Positions 7,555 to 15,030 of a DNA stretch of 29,733 nt are shown piece after piece (position 1 is the stretch's first letter; every line of letters begins with the position of its first letter). The position numbers and the translations under genes are program-made. The notes beneath the pieces are model-generated. The model saw only the letters and a program-made list of their open reading frames with translations, did not search any database and was not told where the DNA came from. Location of the stretch: the NCBI GenBank assembly GCA_002371825.1, contig DFHF01000052.1:66056-95788 (forward strand), given 5' to 3'. This DNA comes from Ruminococcus flavefaciens (GTDB lineage: Bacteria > Bacillota > Clostridia > Oscillospirales > Ruminococcaceae).

Positions 7555-10500
7555 ATGATGCACATGAACAAGGGCAATACTAAAAAGCTCGTTAGCGGTG
7601 TAGTCACAGGCCTTATGTGCTTATCTGCAATTCCTGTAATTCCGGCAGCTCCGGAGTTAAAGGCAAATGCACTTCAGCAGCAGTGGAAGAAAGACGGCTA
7701 CGATTATGAGATGTGGAGTGAGTACAATGACAGCGTCAGCATGACTCCAAGTTCAAACGGAACATTCTCATGCAGCTGGAACAATTCTCATAACTGCCTC
7801 TTCCGTGCAGGTAAGAAGTGGACAAATTATCCTAAGTGGAACACACTCAACGGAATCGCAGTTACATATGATGTTGACTACAGACCTAATGGCAACTCAT
7901 ATCTTTGTATTTATGGCTGGACCAAGAGTCCTCTTGTAGAGTATTATATAGTAGACTCATATGGTACCTGGAGACCACCCGGAGAGGGCCCGAATATGCA
8001 TAAGGTCGGCAGCGTAAGTGTTGACGGTGCATCTTATGAAGTATATTCCGGAACACATGATGGTCCTTCTATTGAGCAGGGTGTTACACACTTCAATCAG
8101 TACTGGAGCGTTCGTGACGGCAGCAAGAAGAGATCAAGCGGTACTATACATGTTGACCAGCACTTCAAGGCTTGGGAACAGTACAATATGACAATGGGCG
8201 GCATGTACGAGGTTGCTCTTAACGTTGAAGGTTGGGAGAGCTCCGGACAGGCAACAGTCAAGAAGAATGAGCTCATACTTGGCGAAGGCGGTGGCGGCGG
8301 CACTGACGATCCCGGAACTGTAGATCCTCCGGCTGAGCCTAAGGCTGCTACAAACGGCAAGTATTTTGAGAGCGGATTTGAGTCAGGTAAGGACAGCTGG
8401 GTCGGCAGAGGCAATGCTTCTGTTGCACAGGACAGCAAGAACTACTACTCAGGCAGCAAGTCACTCTTCGTAAGCGGCAGAACAGATTACTGGCACGGTG
8501 CTGCTATCACTCTTGATCCTGATTATTTTGTACCAGGCTACACATACAGCTTAAGTACAGCTGTTCTTCAGAAGAGCGGCAGCCCTGTAGACATCAAGTT
8601 TACAATGCAGCAGGGCAGCGGCGAATCTGCAGATTACCATGAGGTAGCTACTGTAAATGCTAAGAGCGGTGAGTGGACAAAGGTTGAGAATACTGAGTTC
8701 ACTATACCTTCAGGCAGCTCAGAGCTCGTTCTCTATGTAGAAGCTCCCGACAGCTATACAGATTTCTATATCGATGATGTTCTCGCAGCAGTTAAGGGCA
8801 CAAAGTCCTCTGTAACAACAGGCGGCGGTACAGTTGATAGTTCTTCAACACCTACTACTCCTGATCCTGGTTCACAGACAACTGATCCTGTTGATACATC
8901 AAATGCAAGACTCTTCCAGGTATTCTCCAAGTATTTCAGAATAGGTACTGCTGTTTCTACTAACGAAGTAAACCAGCACGGTGACTTCATTCTCAAGCAC
9001 TTCAACAGTATCACTCCTGAGAATGAGCTCAAGCCTGATCAGATCTTTGATAAGGAAGCAAGTGCTGCAACAGGCAACAATGTTAATCCTAAGTGTAAGC
9101 TTCCTTATGGAGCTAAGACTATCCTCGATTTTGCTAATAAGAACGGTATCCCTGTAAGAGGCCATACTCTTATCTGGCACAGCCAGACTCCTACAGAGAT
9201 GTTCAGAGAGAACTTCTCATCAAACGGCAATTTCGTATCTCAGGATATAATGAATCAGCGTATTGATAACTGGATAAAGAACGTTTTCGATATGCTGAAG
9301 CAGAATTATCCTAACCTCAAGCTCTATGCTTATGACGTTGCTAACGAGTGCTTCAGGGACGGTAATCCCGGCGGACTCAGAAATCCCGGTACTAACGCAA
9401 ATAATGGTGAGTCTCACTGGATGAAGATCTACAATGATGACAGCTTCCTTGAGACAGCATTCAAGGCTGCAAGAAAATATGCTCCTGCTGGATGCAAGCT
9501 CTACTACAACGATTATAATGAATATGAAGATCCTAAGATGACTAACATCTACAACCTCGTTAAGAAGCTCTATGCTAAGGGCATCCTCGATGGTGTAGGT
9601 ATGCAGTCTCATCTTGATACAGGTTATCCGAGTGCTTCACAGTATGCAGCTGCTCTTGATAAGTATGCTTCGATCGGCTGTGATATCCAGGTAACTGAGC
9701 TCGATGTTACTTGCAGCAACGAGTCTACACAGGCAAGCTATTATGAGAACATCGTTAAGTCTATCAAGAATTGCGATTCAGTTTCATCCCTTACTTTCTG
9801 GGGAACAAATGACGGCATGAGCTGGAGAGGCGATCGTAATCCTCTTATCTTCGACAGAAGCTATAAGGCTAAGCAGGCATTTGATAAGATCGTAGGTCTG
9901 GTTTCTAAGTCAGAGTGGGGCCCTGGATATACAGGCGATGAGGATAAGAATCCTCAGGTTGATCCTCCGGTAGATCCTGATCCTCAGACAGAGCTCAAGG
10001 TAACACTCTACGGAGATGCTGATCTTGATAAGCAGGTTAAGATGAACGATGCAGTTCTCGTAATGCAGGCTATCTCCAATGGAGATAAGTACGGCGAGAA
10101 GGGCACTGAGAATAACAAGATCACTGCTCAGGGTGCGCTTAATGCTGACGTATATGAGGCCGGCGGCGGACTTTCACCTATGGATGCACTTTCCATCCAG
10201 AAGTACCTCCTCGGTACTACAAAGCTTCCTGAAAGCTATGCTCAAAAAAAAAATGACAACATAACTACAACTACAACATCAAATCCGAGTTCTACAGTTA
10301 CAACTAAAACTGAAGCAAAAGAATATTTTTCATCATCTTTTGAGTCAGGCGTTGATAGCTGGCAGGGCAGAGGCGATGCTTCAATAGAGCTTGAATCTGA
10401 AAGCTATTACTCAGGCAGTAAGTCTCTTAAGGTTTCCAACAGAGGCGATTACTGGCATGGTGCTGCTATAGCTCTTGACAGCTCTACATTCAAGGCTGGC

Positions 10501-11475
10501 AACTCCTACAGCTTCAGTGCTGCAGTTTTACAGCCTACATCATCCGCACTCGATATCAAGATGACTCTTCAGTGTCAGCTCGACGGTGAGGAGACATATA
10601 AAGAAGTTGCTTTAGTAAATGCAGCAAGCAAGAAGTGGACCAAGCTCGAGAATGATTCATTCACGATCCCTGCTGGTGCTACAGATTGCATACTCTACAT
10701 TGAAATACCTGAGTCTTACACAGATTTCTATATTGACAATGTTGTTGCTGCAAGCGCAGGCACAAAGTCTTCAGTTGTTACCGGCAATGGTAAAGTAGGC
10801 GAGTTTAAGGAGCCTGAGATCAAAATCGACGGTAATTTCCCTGATCCTAACAAGCCTATCATCGGTATCAGCTTCGATGACGGTGCATCACCTGCAAACA
10901 ACAAGAGAATCGTAGACGCTCTCGCTAAGCAGGGCTTCACAGCTACATTCTTCTACATAGGCAACAATACTCAGAGTGCTGATGCTAAGAACGAAGTTAA
11001 GTACGCATACAGCAAGGGTATGGAGATCGCTAACCACACTATGAGCCATCCTTATCTTGGCCAGAAGTCATCAAACGAGATCCGTCAGGAAGTTGATGGA
11101 TGCCATAATCTTCTTAAGAATATCCTTGGCGTTGAGCCTTCAAAGCTTATCAGACTTCCTTACCTTGACAGCTCAGGCGCTGTAATTCCTACACTTTCAG
11201 ATTACAGCCTTATCTCCTGCGCAATTGATACTAAGGACTACAATAAGGTTTCTAAGGATTCTATTGTAAATACTATCAAGCAGGCAATGAATGATGGTTC
11301 TGGTAACGGCGCAATCGTTCTCATGCATGAGACAGAGGCTAATACCGTAGCTGCTATCGAAGAGCTCGCTCCTTACATCAAGGAAAAGGGCTGGCAGATA
11401 GCTACCATCAGTCAGATGTATGCTGCTAAGGGTAAGACAGTTCCCACAGGAAGAGTTCTCACAAGAGTTAACTAA
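7555..11475 (+). CDS. Secreted modular xylanase/esterase: GH11-CBM22-GH10-dockerin-CBM22-CE4
   Basis: This extracellular enzyme of 1306 residues attacks xylan and probably removes its acetyl groups while docked on a cellulosome scaffoldin. Modules in order: signal peptide ending at about ANA (residue 40); GH11 xylanase at about 41-245, with nucleophile E129 in PLVEYYIVDSYGTWRP and acid/base E225 in VEGWESSG; a Gly-rich linker; CBM22 at about 266-416; GH10 xylanase at about 450-782, with acid/base E598 in DVANE and nucleophile E715 in VTELDV; a dockerin at about 812-895; a Thr-rich linker; a second CBM22 at about 921-1070; and a CE4 deacetylase at about 1098-1306, with SFDDG, HTMSH, RLPY and LMHE motifs. 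Three in-frame ATGs (7555, 7558, 7564) lie near GTGAGG; spacing favours 7558 or 7564. Similar enzymes are known from R. flavefaciens. The internal dockerin is followed by an A10 tract. Confidence 0.97.
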   Translation: MMHMNKGNTKKLVSGVVTGLMCLSAIPVIPAAPELKANALQQQWKKDGYDYEMWSEYNDSVSMTPSSNGTFSCSWNNSHNCLFRAGKKWTNYPKWNTLNGIAVTYDVDYRPNGNSYLCIYGWTKSPLVEYYIVDSYGTWRPPGEGPNMHKVGSVSVDGASYEVYSGTHDGPSIEQGVTHFNQYWSVRDGSKKRSSGTIHVDQHFKAWEQYNMTMGGMYEVALNVEGWESSGQATVKKNELILGEGGGGGTDDPGTVDPPAEPKAATNGKYFESGFESGKDSWVGRGNASVAQDSKNYYSGSKSLFVSGRTDYWHGAAITLDPDYFVPGYTYSLSTAVLQKSGSPVDIKFTMQQGSGESADYHEVATVNAKSGEWTKVENTEFTIPSGSSELVLYVEAPDSYTDFYIDDVLAAVKGTKSSVTTGGGTVDSSSTPTTPDPGSQTTDPVDTSNARLFQVFSKYFRIGTAVSTNEVNQHGDFILKHFNSITPENELKPDQIFDKEASAATGNNVNPKCKLPYGAKTILDFANKNGIPVRGHTLIWHSQTPTEMFRENFSSNGNFVSQDIMNQRIDNWIKNVFDMLKQNYPNLKLYAYDVANECFRDGNPGGLRNPGTNANNGESHWMKIYNDDSFLETAFKAARKYAPAGCKLYYNDYNEYEDPKMTNIYNLVKKLYAKGILDGVGMQSHLDTGYPSASQYAAALDKYASIGCDIQVTELDVTCSNESTQASYYENIVKSIKNCDSVSSLTFWGTNDGMSWRGDRNPLIFDRSYKAKQAFDKIVGLVSKSEWGPGYTGDEDKNPQVDPPVDPDPQTELKVTLYGDADLDKQVKMNDAVLVMQAISNGDKYGEKGTENNKITAQGALNADVYEAGGGLSPMDALSIQKYLLGTTKLPESYAQKKNDNITTTTTSNPSSTVTTKTEAKEYFSSSFESGVDSWQGRGDASIELESESYYSGSKSLKVSNRGDYWHGAAIALDSSTFKAGNSYSFSAAVLQPTSSALDIKMTLQCQLDGEETYKEVALVNAASKKWTKLENDSFTIPAGATDCILYIEIPESYTDFYIDNVVAASAGTKSSVVTGNGKVGEFKEPEIKIDGNFPDPNKPIIGISFDDGASPANNKRIVDALAKQGFTATFFYIGNNTQSADAKNEVKYAYSKGMEIANHTMSHPYLGQKSSNEIRQEVDGCHNLLKNILGVEPSKLIRLPYLDSSGAVIPTLSDYSLISCAIDTKDYNKVSKDSIVNTIKQAMNDGSGNGAIVLMHETEANTVAAIEELAPYIKEKGWQIATISQMYAAKGKTVPTGRVLTRVN
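10244..10253 (+). repeat. A10 homopolymer at the dockerin/linker boundary, candidate slippage site
   Basis: Ten consecutive A are read CAA AAA AAA AAT in frame, just after the dockerin ends (ESYAQKKND). With one A lost, the frame runs to TAA at 10262-10264. With one A gained, it meets TGA at 10254-10256 at once. Either slip therefore makes a GH11-CBM22-GH10-dockerin protein without the second CBM22 and the esterase. The gene otherwise uses mostly CAG and AAG. Slippage itself is inferred. Confidence 0.6.
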
Positions 11476-11531
11476 TTACTGAATCCGGGACAATTTATTA
11501 AGGTTTCTCCAAATTTTAATATCCCCTGAAG

Positions 11532-11566
11532 GGCGGTCGGCAATTCTGTCGGCTGCCTTTTCTTTT
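11532..11566 (+). terminator. Rho-independent terminator after the xylanase gene
   Basis: A 10-bp stem with three GU pairs (GGCGGTCGGC/GTCGGCTGCC) and a 6-nt AATTCT loop is followed by TTTTCTTTT. It starts 56 nt after the stop codon and separates the xylanase transcript from that of the AraC-family gene. Confidence 0.88.
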
Positions 11567-11651
11567 GTTGAAACTGTTCAAATTTTGTGGTTGATATACA
11601 CGGAGTTTTTACTGCTGATTGTGCTATATTGACAAAGTTTTGACACGAGAC

Positions 11652-11680
11652 TTTACAATTAATAGAAATTATATTATAAT
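11652..11680 (+). promoter_or_regulatory. Sigma-A promoter of the AraC-family gene
   Basis: TTTACA (11652-11657) and a perfect TATAAT (11675-11680) are separated by 17 nt. Transcription would begin near 11687, about 55 nt before the likely start codon. Two TTGACA copies lie just upstream at 11629 and 11640, 11 bp apart. They could be alternative -35 boxes or a same-face direct repeat bound by a regulator. Confidence 0.8.
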
Positions 11681-11740
11681 ATTATGTGGAGATTAAAGTT
11701 AATGGATCATTAGGTGACAATTTTTGGTGAGGTGAGAACA

Positions 11741-12619
11741 GTGATCAAACATCTATCAGGGGATTATGAAACAGTTGAATATGATGAGAAAAAGTATGTC
11801 ATGCTTTACGATAACGTTGAGAATGAATCTTATCCGGTACACTGGCACAGAGCTGTTGAGCTGCTGATGCCTTTGAAGAATTCGTATACGGTAAATGTGA
11901 GCGGAACGGATTATGTGTTCCAGGAGAATGAAGTTCTTATCGTTCCAACCGGAGAACTGCATAGTATGCCTGCGATCCCGGGCCGAAGGCTTATTTTCCA
12001 GTGCGATAACCGTATCCTGGGAGAAGTCCCGGCTCTTGACCCTATAATGAGAGCACTTGCTGCTCCGGTGCTTATAACACCTGAGCTTGACAAGGATCTT
12101 CATGTTATCGCAAAGAAGAATATGCTGGATATCTATGCACTTTACGGCTCAAAATCAGAGCTTTCGGACGTTAAGATCTATATGAAGCTTATCGAGATAT
12201 TTACGGCTCTCCGTGAGTTTCAGCTTAAGCAGAATCAGATAGCTATGGACGTTGAGGATGACAAAATAGATGAGTACAGCGAAAAGTTCGGTACAGTCCT
12301 GAAGTATATCGACAATAACTATATGTACGATATTTCTCTCGATCAGCTTGCAGATGTGGCTGGATACAGTAAGTACCATTTTTCAAGGATCTTCAAGCAG
12401 TACAATTCAATGTCGTATTTGCAGTACATAAATGCAAGGCGTACTAAAGCTGCTGAGCTGCTGCTTATGGAGCCTGATATCCCTATTACTGAGGTCGCAA
12501 TGCGATCCGGCTTCAAGAGCTTGACTACCTTCAATCGTATTTTTAAGGAGATCAAGCACTGCACTCCAACTGATTTCAAAAAGCTTTATTCCGTTGCGGA
12601 AAAACGTTACGGCCTTTGA
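11741..12619 (+). CDS. AraC-family transcriptional regulator with cupin sensor domain
   Basis: This is a one-component regulator. Residues about 25-85 form a cupin/AraC-type sensor (HWHRAVELLMPL, EVLIVPTGELHSMP) that in relatives binds a sugar or similar ligand. Residues about 185-285 hold the paired helix-turn-helix domain, with ISLDQLADVAGYSKYHFSRI as the first HTH and ITEVAMRSGFKSLTTFNRIF as the second. I chose GTG at 11741 because GAGGTG lies about 6 nt upstream; the frame also opens at GTG 11714, which would add nine residues but has no ribosome binding site. It has its own promoter and a bidirectional terminator. Its position next to the xylanase gene, whose promoter carries a paired repeat, suggests it controls that gene. 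The ligand is unknown. Confidence 0.93.
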   Translation: MIKHLSGDYETVEYDEKKYVMLYDNVENESYPVHWHRAVELLMPLKNSYTVNVSGTDYVFQENEVLIVPTGELHSMPAIPGRRLIFQCDNRILGEVPALDPIMRALAAPVLITPELDKDLHVIAKKNMLDIYALYGSKSELSDVKIYMKLIEIFTALREFQLKQNQIAMDVEDDKIDEYSEKFGTVLKYIDNNYMYDISLDQLADVAGYSKYHFSRIFKQYNSMSYLQYINARRTKAAELLLMEPDIPITEVAMRSGFKSLTTFNRIFKEIKHCTPTDFKKLYSVAEKRYGL

Positions 12620-12629
12620 TAACAATAAA

Positions 12630-12664
12630 ATCCGGAGCATCATCAGATGGTGCTCCGGATTTTT
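12630..12664. terminator. Bidirectional terminator between convergent genes
   Basis: A 14-bp stem with one GU pair (12630-12643 with 12647-12660) has a 3-nt CAG loop. Reading right it is followed by TTTTT, and reading left by TTTTATTGTT. It lies between the convergent stops of the AraC-family gene and the anti-sigma gene, and probably serves both. Confidence 0.88.
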
Positions 12665-12691
12665 ATCTATTCCGATATTGTTAAGTGATAT

Positions 12692-14374
12692 TTAGTTGTT
12701 ATTCGTATTATTGTTGGTATATGAAGTAATTATGTTGTCAACTCCGACTGCGATATCATCCTCCTCTATGCACTTATACCATGTCTCAGTGCCGTCACTT
12801 GTGAGTTTACTGATATATCCGCCGTTGAAGAAAGAAAACGAGCATTCAACGCCGCCACTGTAAAGGCTGTTGTAAAGTGTAACAAAGCTGTTTTCTGACT
12901 TTTCACTATTAATTGCGTTCTCTATAGGCTGGGAGGCCTCTGTCCAGTGATGAGCATTGATGTATGCCTCGACTGATACAACTGCCTCAGCAGGTACGCC
13001 CATTGCCCAGTCAACACTTAACGACTGGTAAGCGTTCAAGTCATAGTCTGTAAGATGTCCGAAGGGTGGAGTTTCGTATGATGTGTCAATTTTTAAAACA
13101 ACCTCTTCACCAAGAACTTCAACGATCTTATCCCTGAATTCCTGATAGTCAACGAGGTAATAATCCTCCTCGTATCTTTCATTATCAGCTACTGCAAAAG
13201 GACTTGACTTATCCCATGTGAATGGAATGTATTTATATTCCAAAAGTCCGCTATTATGGATAGTAACCCCAACCATCTGCTGGTCATCAAGGTAAACAAA
13301 GCTTATCGATTCCTTTGTAGATGTTTCCGGAAGGTCAGTAAAATCTGTCAGTTCCTTATAATCGGCATGATTGAAGAAATTTTGCAGAATATCTCGTTCT
13401 TCCTGAGTAAGAGTCCTGCCTGAATATTCTGTAGGTGTAGGTGATTCTTTAAGCCAGGGCTGCTTATATATGTGGTACATATTTATGCCTGCCGGGCGAT
13501 CACCTAAATCAGAATTGATCTCAGCATTGTTGATTTTTACTATATACTCATGGTCTGTAAAAGTGCAGAACGGTGCGAGCTTTATTGTCAGGTAATCCAG
13601 ATATTTCAGTTCATTTATAAGACTTTCAGTATTCTCACATTTGTAGTATTTAGTATCGTGTCTGATTTGTGGATATTTATCTTCATCTGGCCTCTTCTGA
13701 TCGAAGGCTTGGATATCGATATAGACGTATCCGTCATCATAAATATTAAATACAGAGTTCTCGAACGGGAAAGAAGTTGGTTCAAAGTCCGGATAATTAT
13801 AATAGTCCTGACTGGCATATAAGTCTAATGAAATAGCCGGTTCGATGTTCCCGGTAGGAAAATCTTCTTCGGTCGTCTCAGTAAACTCGTATTTTCTTAT
13901 TATATCAGTAATTTCAGCTCGCTGTTCTTCTGTAGGTGTAATAGTAACATACTGCAGCGGGTTGCCAGACTCATCTGTATCCGGCAATGTTACTTTGAAT
14001 TCTTTTGACAGGAATTCTTCTATAAGGTCATCGGATCCTGTGCTGCTGACGGATTCAGTAACAGTTTCTGCAGCTGGTGTGGTGTCGGTATATTCTTCCG
14101 GAGAAGCCAAAATTGAAGATGGGGACGGCTGTTTTTTCATAAGATGAGCAGAAATTCCAATACCGCCGGCAAGGACTGCACAAGCCGCTATACCGCTGAC
14201 AGCCCTGCGGAAATTGTGACTTTTAACGTGCTCGATCTTATAGACCTGATCTGCGTATTTTCCGTTATCTGATATGCTGCTTTTATCAGCAGCTTCGCAT
14301 TCAGCGATGATACGTTCTTTTACGTCATCAGGCATTTTTATCATTTCTACGGAGCGCTTGACTTTTTTATCCAT
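12692..14374 (-). CDS. Putative membrane-anchored anti-sigma factor with large extracytoplasmic sensor
   Basis: This 560-residue protein has a short cytoplasmic N-terminus (VKRSVEMIKMPDDVKERIIAEC, an amphipathic helix like those of ECF anti-sigma factors), one membrane segment at about residues 59-77 and some 480 residues outside. No Zn-binding HxxxCxxC motif is visible. The outer part appears to contain a duplicated domain: about 144-260 and 318-420 both begin with T.EE(Q/R)..I and run through Y.E.T and a Gly-Tyr strand pair. The extreme C-terminus is Asn-rich (YTNNNTNNN). Its ATG overlaps the sigma factor stop by 1 nt (TAATG), with AAGGAG upstream, so the two are made together. The partner role is inferred from context and topology; the signal is unknown, though nearby genes suggest the cell surface or polysaccharide. 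Confidence 0.8.
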   Translation of the reverse strand: MDKKVKRSVEMIKMPDDVKERIIAECEAADKSSISDNGKYADQVYKIEHVKSHNFRRAVSGIAACAVLAGGIGISAHLMKKQPSPSSILASPEEYTDTTPAAETVTESVSSTGSDDLIEEFLSKEFKVTLPDTDESGNPLQYVTITPTEEQRAEITDIIRKYEFTETTEEDFPTGNIEPAISLDLYASQDYYNYPDFEPTSFPFENSVFNIYDDGYVYIDIQAFDQKRPDEDKYPQIRHDTKYYKCENTESLINELKYLDYLTIKLAPFCTFTDHEYIVKINNAEINSDLGDRPAGINMYHIYKQPWLKESPTPTEYSGRTLTQEERDILQNFFNHADYKELTDFTDLPETSTKESISFVYLDDQQMVGVTIHNSGLLEYKYIPFTWDKSSPFAVADNERYEEDYYLVDYQEFRDKIVEVLGEEVVLKIDTSYETPPFGHLTDYDLNAYQSLSVDWAMGVPAEAVVSVEAYINAHHWTEASQPIENAINSEKSENSFVTLYNSLYSGGVECSFSFFNGGYISKLTSDGTETWYKCIEEDDIAVGVDNIITSYTNNNTNNN

Positions 14375-14847
14375 TATAAAAACTCCTTTCTGTAGATATT
14401 CTCCAGCAGTTTTCGGCCTTTTTTTAGACGCATTTTAACTGCTGATGAGGTCTTCCCGATGATATCTGCTATTTCGTTCACCTTATACTCCTCCACATAG
14501 TACAAAGTGAGAACGATACGAAATTTTTCCGGAACCATTGACAGCGCCTCGAAAATGTGCGAATCCTCCTCGTCCTTGCTGTAGAACCAGAGAATATCGT
14601 CGCTGTCGGTCGGATGTCTTTTCTTATACCGCAGAATATCACGGCATTTGTTTGTGACTGTTGTTATGAGCCAAGCTTTTTCATGCTCGTTATCGCCGAA
14701 ATCAGGAGCCTTTCTGAAATAGCTCAGAAAAGTTTCCTGAACAGCGTCTTCTGCGTCGGCAGAGTTCTGGAGCATAACTATACATATTCTGTATAGCATA
14801 TCCCCGTATTTATCTACCGCTGAACGAACGCTTTCGGTATTGGGCAT
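14374..14847 (-). CDS. ECF-type RNA polymerase sigma factor
   Basis: The 157 residues comprise only sigma regions 2 and 4, as in extracytoplasmic-function sigma factors. Region 2 is recognisable as YGDMLYRICIVMLQNSADAE followed by DAVQETFLSYF. Region 4 is recognisable as PEKFRIVLTLYYVEEYKVNE followed by IADIIGKTSSAVKMRLKKGR. AAAGGAG lies 10 nt before the ATG. It is the first gene of a two-gene operon with the putative anti-sigma factor and would be released from it when a surface signal arrives. The promoter upstream looks like a sigma-A promoter, so basal transcription does not depend on the ECF factor itself. The regulon is unknown. Confidence 0.95.
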   Translation of the reverse strand: MPNTESVRSAVDKYGDMLYRICIVMLQNSADAEDAVQETFLSYFRKAPDFGDNEHEKAWLITTVTNKCRDILRYKKRHPTDSDDILWFYSKDEEDSHIFEALSMVPEKFRIVLTLYYVEEYKVNEIADIIGKTSSAVKMRLKKGRKLLENIYRKEFL

Positions 14848-14877
14848 TAATATCAGCTCCTTTGATTTGAAGTAGAG

Positions 14878-14891
14878 AAACTCCGGAGTTT
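14878..14891. promoter_or_regulatory. 14-bp perfect palindrome downstream of the sigma operon -10
   Basis: AAACTCCGGAGTTT is a perfect inverted repeat with no spacer. It lies about 8-21 nt past the expected start of transcription of the sigma/anti-sigma operon, where a bound repressor would block RNA polymerase. As RNA it would form only a weak stem with almost no loop, so a DNA operator is the more natural reading. The regulator is not known. Confidence 0.45.
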
Positions 14892-14905
14892 GTTCCTCTT
14901 CACTA

Positions 14906-14935
14906 ATAACACGCCGTATCTGGCAGAAAGGTCAA
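14906..14935 (-). promoter_or_regulatory. Sigma-A-like promoter of the ECF sigma/anti-sigma operon
   Basis: On the minus strand TTGACC (14935-14930) and TGTTAT (14911-14906) are separated by 18 nt. Start of transcription would be near 14899, about 50 nt before the sigma factor ATG. Confidence 0.65.
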
Positions 14936-14944
14936 TTTTTTCTG

Positions 14945-14978
14945 AAAAAATTTTCAGGTGCCTTTTTCAGGCACCTGA
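14945..14978 (-). terminator. Rho-independent terminator of the mreB-PBP2 operon
   Basis: A perfect 10-bp stem (TCAGGTGCCT/AGGCACCTGA) with a 5-nt loop is followed on the minus strand by AAAATTTTTT. It lies about 52 nt past the stop of the PBP gene and just before the sigma operon promoter. Confidence 0.85.
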
Positions 14979-15030
14979 GGGTATTGTCATTTATGTTGGA
15001 AATAGATCCAGGATAGTTGTAAGATCAGTA

